DNA of 64,000 nucleotides, from contig NW_026970749.1 in assembly GCF_963678635.1 (NCBI RefSeq), positions 1 through 64,000 of the forward strand, in the 5' to 3' direction. Position 1 is the first letter of the stretch. Every line of letters begins with the position of its first letter. Of the stretch, positions 39,486 through 52,474 are shown in pieces. The translations under genes and the position numbers were made by a program. The stretch comes from Symsagittifera roscoffensis. Taxonomy: Eukaryota; Xenacoelomorpha; Acoela; Convolutidae. A model generated the notes under the pieces. The model ran no database searches. It saw only the letters and a list, made by a program, of their open reading frames with translations, and was not told the DNA's origin.

Positions 39486-41050
39486 CATAACTATTCCGCC
39501 TTTTTTTTCAAAAGTCAGAAAAACAAGACCGCCCGTATCGCCAGACTACCTTTTAACGTATTGGGAGTAGTGTTAACTTAAAAAATTTATTGAATTTTTT
39601 TAAAAAGACACTGTATGTAAAGTACAGTGTTATATTTGGCTCTGAAAATTTTCTAAACTATCCAGCTACAATTCAATTTAATGTAGCTTACGCGTTGTTT
39701 GCATAAAATAGATCACCCGTGTCGGAATTTTTCAAACCAGCGAGTGAGTAATTTTCGTGCCCGTGCACCCTGTAAATTCACTGCAGCTAAAATTAGTACA
39801 AAATTGTGATTGAAACTGTCCGCAATCACCTCGCATTTAGATTGCCAAGAGCTACTCGAGACTTATTGAGAAATTGAGCCGACAACATCAGTCGGAAGCT
39901 ATTAGAGAAATTAACTCCAAAAAAGCTCACGCTCAACATTCATCATCATTTGTCGTCGACTACAGTTGCTACGCCGGGAGTAAAGGGGGAACTGGGAAAA
40001 AAAAGTTAACCAGAATTGGTTTTCAACCTGAAACATGTTCATCCAGCTGAAATTGACGCAAACTAGACTATAGAACCTTGAACTAGTGCAGTGATGGCCC
40101 TAGAAGAGTTTCTGCAGCGGTTGAAAGTTACTTTTGATTGGATGTGTTTTTTTTTGTGCTGTCGAGGGCATATTAGTAGTTGTAATGAATATTTTGAATC
40201 GCGCAAAACAAAACATTTAGAGCCCTGACTGAAATTGAACTGCAAAATTGAATTGAAAAAAAATGCTTGATGTCGTTCTCAATTTTTAAGTGAAGATTTA
40301 GTGAGAAAGTTTAGATAAATTTGATCAACATTCATTTAATTAATGCGCTTGAATAACTGTCCTCAGCTTCGAATACAATAAAGGATGTGCAATTGAATTA
40401 TAGTTAACGTTTCTTTATTTCTTGTTGTCGGTGTTTTTGGTTTGGAGCGATAATTTGAACTAGATCGAGTGTTACCTGCCAACGTTGTTTGAGTTTTTCG
40501 CAAATTGTGTCGAATAAAATTTTACTTTTTTTTTCAAATCAAAGTGAGTCCTACAAAAAGTTTCTTAGCATCAGAAAAGCGCTGAGTTCGCTTGAAGAAA
40601 ATTACTTAAATCGCAAAAAACCTAAATAAAATTTTTTTTAAGTGTTGCTTATTAGAAATCTTAACATAAGATTATAAAATAATTCGGACTATGCATCATT
40701 GAACATTTTATCGGCCAAGATTTTGAAACAAAATATTCAAAGCTGATAAAAATGTCCTTATTTAAACACCTTTTTGAGGTCGACTGAAGCATTTCGTTTC
40801 TGCATTTGATCACACTGGTTTTGGAATAACAGTATCTTTTTGTTATTATACAGTCCATAAATGAGAGTTCCGTTATATTCTAAGTGAATCGAGATTTATT
40901 TGAAAAATATACTTCGTTTTTTTTCTCATGAGAATTAAAAGGAGACAAAATAAGGGGTCCTTAGTGTAGTCTATTTCTTATTCACAAATTCTAACTCGAT
41001 TGCTTCTTAAGAATACTCAACGATGTGAAAACTGTTATATAATTCTTGGT
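39486..41050. other. No recognisable gene or repeat
   Basis: Only short frames without family motifs. A degenerate R1-end-like stretch is near 39526-39560 (AACAAGACCGCCCGTATC). Confidence 0.35.
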
Positions 41051-41509
41051 GATTTTTTTGTTTTTTTTTTAGAAAAATACTTGGAAATTTTTTACGCTCC
41101 GTTATTCAGTAAAATCTGAAGGTTCAAATGATTGAATTAATGAGAGCATTTATCGGCAAATGAACTCTCCAAAAATCCATAAATCAGCACGTTTTTCACT
41201 TGAACTTAACATCAAAAAACATCAATACTCTAACCTGAAAACGGTACAAATCGGCGCAAGCTAGCCACAAGAACCGGTAATAATGTCCTTGAGACAAATT
41301 GTTCTTTTTGACGGTCAGTCTTAATCAAGGCTCAACCGATTTAGAACCAAAAAAAAAACAGTTAAAAAAGGTCAAGTGGGGCTATAGCTCCTCGAGTTTA
41401 CCTGTATTAAGGTCTGCTTATGCGCAATTCGAACCTGGGCCAACTGACAAGTCGTATATAGCACATTTGGATTAGGCCGCTAGGCCAACTGTGCTTGTTT
41501 TATATGCAT
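41051..41509 (-). repeat. Repeat downstream of BEL/Pao pol, LTR candidate with tRNA-like boxes
   Basis: It follows the BEL/Pao pol end on the minus strand and recurs at 49975-50437 and 53270-53695, always beside DUF5641. On the minus strand TGGCCTAGCGG (41488-41478) and GGTTCGAATTG (41435-41425) look like pol III A and B boxes. A TGTTGCAGCGC after a purine-rich tract (about 41560) could be the LTR start. No second LTR is present to confirm. Confidence 0.4.
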
Positions 41510-41992
41510 TTATACTCTTATATGGTTTATACTCTTGTTTACATTTGCGCTGCAACATCCTAAGCCCCCCTCCCCTAAAGAAGGAAGAACCGGAGCGAGC
41601 CTAACGGTTGCGGTTGCGGTCTTAACAAGGGCGGATCGGGCGCAACCGTCATGTCCGTAGTTTAGCTTGACAATTCTGGCGAGGGAGTGGTACCCACGCG
41701 GACTATCGGGCTCAATCACCCACACGAGATCGCCTGTCTTAAGAGTGAAGTCAAAATGAGTCTGCCATTTGACACCTATATTCATTGAGGGAACATATTC
41801 GCGAAGCCAACGAGACCAAATAGCGTTAACATTCGACTGCACTCGCACGTAATTTTTCTTGTGGTCGACGTGCTCCCCAGGTAAAAGCAAAGGAAAGCTT
41901 GTAGCATGTTGTCCAAGCAAAAAGTGGTTCGGGGATAATGCTTCTAACTCACGTGAGTCTGTACTAACGGGAATGATTGGCCTCCAACTCAA
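41510..41992 (-). pseudogene. pol: BEL/Pao polyprotein C-terminus (DUF5641)
   Basis: 160 codons with the end of integrase (RPIIPVSTDSRELEALSPNH, FLLGQHATSFP) and the DUF5641 signature: WSRWLREYVPSMN, KTGDLVWVIEPDSPRGYHSL, ARIVKLNYGHDG and ARSALVKT. It continues the 41999-42505 frame after one stop (TAG at 41999), where the 54-kb copy reads CAG-like sequence. The last residues run into the purine-rich tract and putative LTR. Confidence 0.85.
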
Positions 41993-41998
41993 AGCCTG

Positions 41999-42505
41999 CT
42001 AAACTAAGCAGAGTGTTGTTCCTAACGGCTTTTCTGTGACTCGCCTACTGCCTAGTATCTCGTAAAGTACGCGCTTCACGCTTCGGACGAGGCGCTCCCA
42101 GGAGCCGCCATGATGGTGTGCGCCTGGCGGGTTAAATTTCCAAGCGACACCTTTGTGTACAAAAATGGTCGGAGCCATGCCGTTCCAACTCTTGATGCAG
42201 GCAAGTAATTCTTTTTCGGCACCAACGAAGTTCGTGCCGTTATCCGACCAGATCGTGCTTGATGTACCACGACGCGCAATGAACCGTTCAATGCCCATGA
42301 CAAAAGAACTAGTGTCCAGAGATGGTACAATCTCAAGTTGTACAGCCCTGGTGGTGAGACAAGTGAAAAGAAATCCCAATCTTTTTTTCAGTGCTTCTGC
42401 AAACCGGAACGTAAAACGGTCTAAACTAATCCACACCCGTATGATTAAAACGTGGTTGCTTATATCCGAGACGTTCGACAGGTAAGTCGGACACACTGCA
42501 CACAA
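41999..42505 (-). pseudogene. pol: BEL/Pao integrase core
   Basis: 168 codons with LFTCLTTRAVQLEIVPSLDT, IERFIARRGTSSTIWSDNGT (catalytic Asp in SDNGTNFVGA), KFNPPGAHHHGGSWERLVRS (catalytic Glu) and VKRVLYEILGSRRVTEKPLG. The first catalytic Asp region (ISLDRFTFRF) is altered. Integrase joins the retrotransposon cDNA to the chromosome. The upstream polyprotein (RT, RNase H) is absent; the fragment abuts an oppositely oriented non-LTR fragment at about 42506. Confidence 0.88.
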
Positions 42506-43640
42506 CGAGATCAGACCCCGTATGAAGAGAAGAACTCATGAAGCCTGGCGTCGAGTCCGAGAGGAAAGCTCCGATTCGCCGCCAACAACGCAGATGTTGG
42601 AAACGGTTGGCCCAGGAACTAGAAGCTGTCAATGAACTCGACCCTCAACAACGCGAACCGAACAGTTTTGGTTATGCTCCCTAGGAGGCTTCCTGTGACA
42701 TTAGTTCCCTCAGACTCGACCTCACAGAACGAAGACAAAGATAGAACAAGAGAGGAGACGCAACACTGCAGAAATCCTAGACAGACAGAAAGACGAGGAC
42801 TCACACGATATACATATGTACAGATGGTTCCGTCACATAAGGTATCAAATCCGGCGGAGGTGCGCAGCCATCGTGACTACCCGGCTCTGGAGTGCCGCCC
42901 CCAAGACCGCCACGGGGAGCCATTTTACTCATACCAAACGGAAATGACAGCCATCCTTCTATCGCTAGACTATGTGACCAATCTCGAAGTGGCCCATGGA
43001 CCACTGTTAAAATCCTCACAGATTCCGAATCCTCCTTGCAGAAAGTGGCTACTTGTCCGGGCGATCGTTTTGGAAGAATCTCAACAAAATCGAGAAAACG
43101 ACTTTCATTTGAGTCCCCTCGCACTGCGGCATAGCTGAAAACGAGAGAGCAGACCAGGCGGCCAATGACGCAGTGACTCTTTTTTTCGGGTAAATAGACC
43201 TGTCAGCCTGGACACCATCAAAGCAGCAGGTAGAAAAGAGATGAGAGGGAAGGACATTCATCTTTGTGGCGATCACAAGAAGACCAACAAACTGACCCAC
43301 ACCACCTACGTCAGAAATTGAAGAGAAGGCGACAACTCAGTTCAGAGTGGGCCAGTACTCCCTCTGCAACGCCATGCTAGCACTCATGGAAGTGGAAGTG
43401 TCGGAAAATTAACCCGACTGTGGGGAAAAAGACACCATCAGCCACGTTCTTCACGATTGTCAGAGAGGAGAAGAGACAAGGAGAAGACTTGGAGAATCCG
43501 AAGACCACTTGTCGAGAAGCCCAGCGACCTACAAAGACCACTAAGGCGGATGGGGAGAACGTATATCGACGCCTTAGTGTCTGAACATGCGTCGTACGAG
43601 AGAGAGTATCGAAGAGCGCAAGTCTAAAATTTAACGAAAA
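42506..43640 (+). pseudogene. Non-LTR retrotransposon 3' part with RNase H (copy A)
   Basis: In shifting frames it reads a TDGS-type first motif (in copy B ICTDGSVTEGIKSGGGAAIV), SYQTEMTAILLSLDYV (Glu motif), KILTDSESSLQKVA (Asp motif), and then a SPLALRHS-type stretch where copies read SPLHCGIAGNE in another frame. A C-terminal DC box, HVLHDCQRGEE, follows. This fits the RNase H and 3' end of Jockey/I/R1-type elements that end ORF2 with RNase H. RT is missing. Several frameshifts; copies B (54720-55860) and C (58183-58920) share the layout. Confidence 0.75.
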
Positions 43641-43711
43641 TGTGATGCAACTTCTAGTTTCTAGAGTGGTTTTTGGTGTTCAGTTTTCCCAGAGGAAATA
43701 ACCTGTCGATC

Positions 43712-44110
43712 CAGGGGCGGATCTAGGATTTTCTCGAAGGGGGGGGGGGCGGATTCTTTTTTTAGGTCGTCTAAATTGATTTTTTGAGCTCTCCCCAAGC
43801 ACTGTTTTGCCTCCCTATTTTGGCAAAATTTTCTGCGCCGCAGGCAATTTTTTGAAAAAAAATTGTCAAAAAAGGCGTTTTTAGGCACTTTTTGAAAAAT
43901 TTTGACCAAAAAATATCGTTTTTTCGGCCCGCGTTCTCCCCTCAAAATTAGTAAATATTGGCGCCTAAGGCGCCTTTAGAAAAATTTTAGGGTCCGTCGG
44001 CCAAAAAAAGACTTCTTAAAAAGCACCAAAGGGGAGGACCCTTTGGGTCGGCAGGGTGTCGAATGCATGAGGGAAGGGCGTCCACCCCCCTCCCCCTAAA
44101 TCTGCCCATG
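43712..44110 (+). mobile_element. hAT-like MITE in module A, perfect 8-bp target duplication
   Basis: 399 bp from CAGGGGCGGATCTAGG to CCTAAATCTGCCCATG, flanked on both sides by TGTCGATC (43704-43711 and 44111-44118). Same family as 39081-39477, in the opposite orientation. No transposase. Confidence 0.8.
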
Positions 44111-44539
44111 TGTCGATCCATTTTTCTCGAATTGGGTTATCTTATCAAAAAATCAGCAGGAATAATTTATCCTGAAAATTCGAAGGGCTTCAAGGGCATA
44201 ATTTTAAATATCTCTCAAATTTTAATAAGTAACATTACTATGAACAACCGTTTCAAAGTCTTCCTGTTCTCTAAACAAAATTACATAACAGCATACTTCA
44301 CAACATTTTTTCGCATAGGACAAAGTATATACATCTAATATTACACTCATATGAACTAGAAAATTTTAAGTGATCGCGCTTTTTTGCCTATTACAATATT
44401 GTTTTAAACGAACTTTTAGGTTCAGGAGAAGCTTTGATTTGGAAGAGCGTTTTTTTAAATTTTTTTAAATCATTTTTGTATAATTTTGCCTGAGGGAATC
44501 GATGGATTTAGTTATATATGGTATGATCTTGATCGTCAT

Positions 44540-45075
44540 TATCAGAGTGAACTTTTTGGGAAATAATTCTTGTTCCGGCTTTCGTAATGAAAGTAACGGA
44601 ATATTGTGATCGGGGTGGGTTTTTTTCATCAGACTAAATTCGACTTTTTATTAAGCCTCTTTTAACTGAACTTTTTTATATCACTCGAAAACTATTTTTG
44701 TCTTAAGCCTAAATTTGAAAAGATACTTCACCAGTGATCATTTTTTGTGAAGTGATGGGGGTTTAAAGACTGCAAATTTGACCAATTTGGGACAAAAAAC
44801 GTGCGATATACTTCGCGCAATTAACTCGTAAGCGGAGGTTTGATCCGTCTTAGAAATTGTTCCAAACTGGCTCAAAGAAGCTTATATGCTATAGTTAATA
44901 TGTTAATAGAAGCAAAATCTATCGAGTTGTACTTAATATGGCGTGTTGGGGGATGTTTTTACAATAAATCTCAATTAAAAAATTATATTTTTATTTTTTT
45001 TTACAATTCAATTTTTTCATGTTATTTTTCAGTCGGAAGATTTAGCGCTTTGCCCTGATATAAGCAGTCCTGTTA
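44540..45075 (+). mobile_element. R1 family member, module A
   Basis: Inverse of 36968-37560: AAGTAACGGAATATT, TTGGGACAAAAAACGTGCG, GTAAGCGGAGGTTTGATCCG, then CAGTCGGAAG and GCTTTGCCCTGATATAAGCA. ORF 44840-45058 is repeat translation. Confidence 0.6.
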
Positions 45076-45134
45076 ATTTTAAGATTTACAAGCGCTGAAA
45101 GTCAAAATTATTTTGAACCGACGCAACAGTCAAA

Positions 45135-48100
45135 ACTGGGGATATAAGGTATTTAACTTTCAAAAGTCAAAGTTAGATACCAAAGTTATCAATGAAAAGC
45201 TGGATGAAACAATCAAAAAGATGGATTCTGCTGTAAAAACCAATATCGCTCTTGAATTTGTTCTTTGTAATGTCGATTCGGGAGAATATTGGTATTACTA
45301 GGCATACGAAACCAAAACTGTGTTTGAAAAATCGATTTTTCCTGTACAAAAACTGATTTGATTGCAATCCACGCAAAAGTTACAATCCACGTCAGAACAC
45401 AAACTAAAAATTCAAGTTGATCACAAATTTCATTGTTATTGCTGCATTAAAGAAAAACATTCCAATGAGATGTCCAGACTCTGTAATACCCGAGCCTTTA
45501 CTGAAAAACTATTCGGTAAACTGTCGTTTATGGGATAAAGATTAACAACCATACAAAGATCATCTTCATCTTTTCCGTGCGTAAACACTGTGTTTGCATG
45601 GCCATGTTAACCTCGATACTGATACATCTCAGCGGTTTACAGAGTTTGCCTCAAAATCTGGATACGGTCCAAAGAATTTTTGTGGAGTTTCAATTGATGA
45701 TCTACCACTCGTAGAGGGAATAGTTGAACGCAAAACATTCATTAATGATTTGGACATTCCAGAAGGAGAATATGTTAGAGAATTGGCCAGGCAAAGTATT
45801 CGAAGTTTTAAAAAGCCGTGAAACTTTTTCACAACCATATGGTTCACACGAAAGATACTTATTCTTTTTTCAAGTGCTTTCGATGTCCCAGCTGTGACTG
45901 TTTCTTCAACAGATCAGACAACTTCATTAGACATCTTCTAACTTGTGACCCTATAGTGCGATATTTTTATCCTAAAAACGCGTACAGACTACGGGAAGTA
46001 AAATTCAAAAAACTGGACGGATTCAGCATTACTTACACCGAAGAGCCTAAGTTATTTAGCAATGTAGCAATCTTTGACTTCGAGTCATTTTGTGCTCCCA
46101 CAGACAAATTAAAAACAATTGAAACAACTACTTGGATTGGGAAAGTCGTCCCAATTTTCGTCTCCCCAAACTCCTAATATTTTTTTGTTTTCAACTTGAA
46201 ACTTTTGGCTGCAAACAAAGCAAGTTTAAAATGAGAACAAAGTTTCAAGAAATCAAAAATACCGTCAATGATGATTTCAAAAAGATCTTTTTTAAATTCA
46301 ATGCTAGAAATGTAACTAAAAGACTAGAAGTTTTCGAGTATGAAGATGAATGTGTTGAGGATGGCAATAAAGATGACATGTCGACACAATTCTTGAGAGT
46401 TCTCAAAAGCAGCTGATTGACCTAAAGCAGCATTTGAAGCGCTATGTTAATACCTTACCGGTGTTCGGTTTCAATAGCCGCAGATACCAACTGAACCTTT
46501 TCAACTCTCATTTGATCCCGTACCTTCTATGTGATAAAGAAATCGAACCAACAATCATTTAAAAAGCAAATGATTTCATATCCTTCAAATTTGGAGATGT
46601 ACAGTTTCTAGACATAATGAAGTTTCTTGGAGGAGCAAGAACAGTACATTCGTTTCTGAAAGCCTATAAAGCAAATGAAACCAAAAATTTTTCCCCTAAG
46701 AATGGTTTGACAGTCCAGACAAGCTTGACTTTACGGATATGCATCCATGTGGAACTTTTTTCAGCGAACTGAGATATTGCAACCCTCTCGAGAAAGATTT
46801 CAACGATTAGCAAAAACTGGTTAATGGAGGACTTGATCAACAATGTGCACCGAAAAACTTATGTATTCAATCAATTCGTCCAACAGATTTTGAAAATTAC
46901 CCTTTGTTAAAAAGCATCTGGGAACAACACAGCATGATTACTTTCAAAAACTTCTCGTGATGTTATAACAACAAAGATGTTGTTCCTAAATTTGAAGCTA
47001 TGCAAAAAAATATAGAGTTTTACCATGTTAAAGGAGTTTATGCTAGAACTGGGATGCACGCTTCCAAATCTTGCAAATATCTGCTTACAAATCGACAGAT
47101 CACAAGTTCTACCCGTTCTTTGAAGGAGATAAGGATTTATATGAGAATCTTAGAGAAGACATGACTGGTGGACCATCAATAATTTTTAACCGCAAAGCTG
47201 TTGTCGGTCAAACTTATATTCGTAACTCGTCAAATATTTGCAAGACAATAGTTGGAATTGACGCTAGCCAATTGTATCCATTCTCAGTGTGCCAGGAGAT
47301 GCCTACAGGACTTTACACAAGATGGCAGTATAACTCTAAAACTGAGCGGCTTAAAGTTAGAATCATCAGAACCATAAAATTCGACAACATGTTTATGTCC
47401 TTCTATCATGAATTGAGACCAGAGTGCAAAATTGAGAGTATTAACACAACCACAAGGCAGAAAAAAATTGACTGTTTCCATGTTGATGGCTACTCCGGTC
47501 ACTGTAAAACTATGGTTTTTGAAGCTATGGATTGCTCTTATCACTTCTGCTCCTGTCAAGAAACCCATCCATCTTTGTCAGAACAAGATATTGAAAGAAG
47601 AAATAAGAAGCGACAAATGAATGTGTTAAGACAACAGTATATAAAAGAAAAAGGTTACAATATTCAGGAAATGTGGGATAGTGAGTGGTAGGAGTATTTT
47701 GAAACAGATTCTACAGTCAAGAATCAAGTCAAGACAAACTTTCCCTTAAAAAAGGCCTCTCTGTACTGATTCCAAATTGTTGATTTTCAGTTTTAATTTA
47801 CAAAATGGCATAACAAAATGCTCCTTTTTTTCAAATTCTATCTAAGTCTTGGATTTCAAAGTACACAAGTTTATCGGTTTGTTAATTTTGTTAATAAATC
47901 TGTTAAATCGGTTGTTGATGCTCGACGAGTAGGAGACGAGAATCCATACTCTGAAGTTTTTGCTGACACCATGAAGCTTCTCGGTAATAGCTCGTACGGT
48001 TATCAAATTACGGACAGATCTAGACACACGGTAACCAAATATCTCGGCGATGAAAAGATACACATAGCAATAATTTAAAGGTTTTTTAGCAATTGAACAC

Positions 48101-48688
48101 AGGAAGTTGACAATTGAACACAGGAAATCAATAATTGTAGGCTCTTTTTGATTCTTCAACATGCCAAACTTAGAGTGTTGGATTATACTAAAAATTTTTC
48201 CACAAAATTTTCGATGAAAAAAAAATTGAGGACTGGAGATGGATACGGACTCTTTGTATCTAGCATTAGTCGATGAGAACTTGGAGGAGTGTATATTACT
48301 TGAGAAGAAATTTCAGTGTACACAAATTCGTCGAAATGACCGTAGAGACGTTTTTATAGCTAATGAAAAGCAGAATTTTTCCCACTTACATGCTGCATTG
48401 TTCATAAAAAGCATGATAAACGAGAACCAGGATTATTCAAAGAAGAATTTTGCTAAACTGAAATGTTGTGCCTGTGCAGCAAGACGTGTTGCTGCTATGA
48501 TAGTAAGAGTGAGAAGCTGTAATTCTTGATGTGAGTTCTTGATGAAGCTGTAAGCTTGAAGTCAACGAATCGCGGATTCAAAACCTCCAACCCTTTAGAT
48601 GAATAATCTGAAAAAGTACTTGGTTACTTTTACTCGAAAAGGAAAGTAATTAATGAAGAAATACTTACTAAGCCATTGAACTTGTAAA
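45135..48688 (+). pseudogene. polB: PolB of a 5'-truncated Polinton-like element (element 2)
   Basis: Starts abruptly within PolB (GYKVFNFQKSKLDTKVINEK) fused to R1-associated DNA. Recognisable in order: OTU-like region with the Cys lost (DHLHLFRA then TAA), zinc finger (CFRCPSCDCFFNRS), exonuclease IFDFESFCAPT, degenerate GFNSRRYQLNLFNS, motif A GIDASQLYPFSV (ORF 47071-47691), motif B MKLLGNSSYGYQ (ORF 47818-48078), motif C MDTDSLYLAL (48239-) and the KPLNL end. There are many stops and shifts. At the position of the element-1 TGA this copy encodes Cys. It shares inactivating changes with the 63-kb copy. Confidence 0.88.
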
Positions 48689-48779
48689 TCTAACGTGTAA
48701 ACTGTAGTAAATTTTCATACAATCCACTGATGTACATGTTAATTATTTTTTCAACTGTAATACAACAGCTTACATTAAT

Positions 48780-49175
48780 TTGACTTTTTTCTGAAATTAT
48801 TTGTTTTCTTTGAAGTTTCAGTTAGGTTTCAGCAGAGTTTCAGACACTTTAAAAAAAATCAAATGGTTGAGAACAGTATTAAAAACATGTCTGAATATAT
48901 TGAGAAATCTATACCTTATCAGATTGGTGTAGAGGATCTTAAAACATGGTAAGATCGGGCTTCTTGAAAACTTTCTGAAACTTACCATCCTACCATCACA
49001 CTGAAACCTTACCATTCCCAATCCTAATACATTAGGAAACCTATTCCCTATCTTATTACATAGGAAATCTAATCCCAATCTTAATACTTACCTTACAGAG
49101 CGGATGCACTATTCTCTATCTTAATACATGGGGGTTTGCACCCACACCCCCTTATCACCTCACTCATATATTACT
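48780..49175 (-). repeat. Right TIR of element 2
   Basis: Same motif series as the element-1 right TIR: TGACTTTTTTCTGAAA inner edge, TTACCATCACACTGAAACCT, CCCTATCTTATTACAT, CTCTATCTTAATACATGGGG and a TATCACCTCACTCATATATTACT end. It places the element-2 terminus at about 49175. Repeated at 52079-52474. Confidence 0.75.
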
Positions 49176-50437
49176 TCAAATTATCTAAATTTATATTTGT
49201 TTAAAAAAACCATGACGAAGAATATAACTATACTAAATAAATTAGTTTATCAAACTCTACAGCGTGTCATTCATTACAATTTTATCACTCATTTAGCCAT
49301 AATAGCCTGCTAAATTATACTGTGTGACAATGAAAGTTCGGTATTTACGCTTGCTATTCGTCAGCATTGTCAAGTCGGAATCTAGTTTTTTTTCTAGTTA
49401 ATCACTTGTTTACCATAATCAGTTGAATCACTTGCTGCTTTGCTGCTGACTAATTTTATATCCTGCTGACATCCTCAAACTCAAGAAAGTTCAAGTTTAA
49501 CTAGTGGGTACTAGTTACTACTGGTAAATGCTATATCTAGAATGCAAACCATTGTGTGTATCATTATAGAGTTTCGATATAATTTGTCTATTGATAATTT
49601 CTCGGGTTCATAGTTGTTGTCGAAGTAAGTTATGTCTGTTTAATTTCCAAATTCTGTAGTCCACTTTGTAAACACTCTTATATAGCTATCACAGAGTTTC
49701 AGATTATTGACTGTCGGCTTTATTTCTGCCGGAATATTTGCCGTTTTTTTTCCAAAAAGGTCCAATAGCAATTTTGAGATCAATAACGCTCAAAAATTTA
49801 ATGCCCAAAACCAACCGCACTAGGACCTTTTTGAAAAATTTTAGTTAATATAAACATGAAGAAATTTTTTTTGAAAGTGTTTTTTTTCCACTTCCTTCTT
49901 CAATTTTAATATCTCTGTAAGTTCTGTTTGCTAATTAATGAAAGAAACTTCTTTAACCCTACAGTGGTTGTAGAATTTTGGAAATTTTTTACTCTCCGTT
50001 ATTCAGTAAAATCTGAAGGTTCAAAAGATTGAATTAACGAGAGCATTTATCGGCAAATGAACTCTCCAAAAATCCATAAATCAGCACGTTTTTCACTTGA
50101 ACTTAACATCAAAAAACATCAATACTCTGCCGTGAAAACGGTACAAATTGGCGCAAGCTAGCCACAAGAACCGATAATAATGTCCTTGAGACAAATTTTT
50201 CTTCTTGACAGTGAGTCTTAATCAAGGCTCAACCGAATTAGAACCAAAAAAAAAAACAGTTAAAAAAGGTCAAGTGGGGCTATAGGTCCTCGAGTTTCCA
50301 TGTATTAAGGTCTGCTTATGGGGATTTCGAAACCGCGCCAACTGACAAGTCGTATATAGTACATTTGGATTAGGCCGCTAGGACAACTGTGCTTGTTTTA
50401 TATGCATTTATACTCTTTAATGGATTTATACTCTTGT
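49176..50437. other. Non-coding flank, paralogous to 35000-36290 and 41051-41509
   Basis: Left part matches the 35-kb locus without the R1 insertion; right part (49975-50437) matches the LTR-like repeat. No gene. Duplicated at 52475-53695. Confidence 0.6.
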
Positions 50438-50722
50438 TTACATTTGCGCTGCAACATCCTCCCCCCCCCCTGAAGTAGGAAGAACCGGAGCGAGCCTAAC
50501 GGTCGGCCGAGTGACTTCACGGGTTGCGGTCTTAACAAGGGCGGATCGGGCGCAACCGTCATGTCCGTAGTTTAGCTTGACAATTCTGGCGAGGGAGTGG
50601 TACCCACGCGGACTATCGGGCTCAATCACCCACACGAGATCGCCTGTCTTAAGAGTGAAGTCAAAATGAGTCTGCCATTTGACACCTTTATTCATTGAGG
50701 GAACATATTCGCGAAGCCAACG
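50438..50722 (-). pseudogene. pol: BEL/Pao DUF5641 fragment, first duplication copy
   Basis: Covers WLREYVPSMNKGVKWQTHFD to the end of the polyprotein (REVTRPTVRLAPVL). Its upstream part is cut at the duplication junction and replaced by PolB sequence. It keeps REVTRPTVRLAP, which the 41.5-kb copy has partly lost. Confidence 0.85.
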
Positions 50723-51987
50723 GTGCAAAATTGAGAGTATTAACACAACCACAAGGCAGAAAAAAATTGACTGTTTCCATGTTGATGGCTACTCCGGTCA
50801 CTGTAAAACTATGGTTTTTGAAGCTATGGATTGCTCTTATCACTTCTGCTCCTGTCAGGAAACCCATCCATCTTTGTCAGAACAAGATATTGAAAGAAGA
50901 AATAAGAAGCGACAAATGAATGTGTTAAGACAACAGTATATAAAAGAAAAAGGTTACAATATTCAGGAAATGTGGGATAGTGAGTGGTAGGAGTATTTTG
51001 AAACAGATTCTACAGTCAAGAATCAAGTCAAGACAAACTTTCCCTTAAAAAAGGCCTCTCTGTACTGATTCCAAAATGTTGATTTTCAGTTTTAATTTAC
51101 AAAATGGCATAACAAAATGCTCCTTTTTTTCAAATTCTATCTAAGTCTTGGATTTCAAAGTACACAAGTTTATCGGTTTGTTAATTTTGTTAATAAATCT
51201 GTTAAATCGGTTGTTGATGCTCGACGAGTAGGAGACGAGAATCCATACTCTGAAGTTTTTGCTGACACCATGAAGCTTCTCGGTAATAGCTCGTACGGTT
51301 ATCAAATTACGGACAGATCTAGACACACGGTAACCAAATATCTCGGCGATGAAAAGATACAAATAGCAATAATTTAAAGGTTTTTTAGCAATTGAACACA
51401 GGAAGTTGACAATTGAACACAGGAAATCAATAATTGTAGGCTCTTTTTGATTCTTCAATATGCCAAACTTAGAGTGTTGGATTATACTAAAAATTTTTCC
51501 ACAAAATTTTCGATGAAAAAAAAATTGAGGACTGGAGATGGATACGGACTCTTTGTATCTAGCATTAGTCGATGAGAACTTGGAGGAGTGTATATTACTT
51601 GAGAAGAAATTTCAGTGTACACAAATTCGTCGAAATGACCGTAGAGACGTTTTTATAGCTAATGAAAAGCAGAATTTTTCCCACTTACATGCTGCATTGT
51701 TCATAAAAAGCATGATAAACGAGAACCAGGATTATTCAAAGAAGAATTTTGCTAAACTGAAATGTTGTGCCTGTGCAGCAAGACGTGTTGCTGCTATGAT
51801 AGTAAGAGTGAGAAGCTGTAATTCTTGATGTGAGTTCTTGATGAAGCTGTAAGCTTGAAGTCAACGAATCGCGGATTCAAAACCTCCAACCCTTTAGATG
51901 AATAATCTGAAAAAGTACTTGGTTACTTTTACTCGAAAAGGAAAGTAATTAATGAAGAAATACTTACTAAGCCATTGAACTTGTAAA
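50723..51987 (+). pseudogene. polB: PolB C-terminal part, second duplication copy
   Basis: Repeats 47424-48688 with very few substitutions: KKIDCFHVDGYSGHCKTM, motif B MKLLGNSSYGYQ (ORF 51117-51377), motif C MDTDSLYLAL (51538-) and the KPLNL end. Motif A and everything before it are absent, so this is a fragment created by the tandem duplication. Confidence 0.9.
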
Positions 51988-52078
51988 TCTAACGTGTAAA
52001 CTGTAGTAAATTTTCATACAATCCACTGATGTACATGTTAATTATTTTTTCAACTGTAATACAACAGCTTACATTAAT

Positions 52079-52474
52079 TTGACTTTTTTCTGAAATTATT
52101 TGTTCTCTTTGAAGTTTCAGTTAGGTTTCAGCAGAGTTTCAGACACTTTAAAAAAAATCAAATGGTTGAGAACAGTATTAAAAACATGTCTGAATATATT
52201 GAGAAATCTATACCTTATCAGATTGGTGTAGAGGATCTTAAAACATGGTAAGATCGGGCTTCTTGAAAACTTTCTGAAACTTACCATCCTACCATCACAC
52301 TGAAACCTTACCATTCCCAATCCTAATACATTAGGAAACCTATTCCCTATCTTATTACATAGGAAATCTAATCCCAATCTTAATACTTACCTTACAGAGC
52401 GGATGCACTATTCTCTATCTTAATACATGGGGGTTTGCACCCACACCCCCTTATCACCTCACTCATATATTACT
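52079..52474 (-). repeat. Right TIR of element 2, second duplication copy
   Basis: Copy of 48780-49175 at an offset of 3299 bp, including the TTACT terminus. Confidence 0.75.

Noticed and set aside
42801-43124. Minus-strand ORF opposite the RNase H region
   Set aside because: Shadow of the plus-strand non-LTR RNase H frames.
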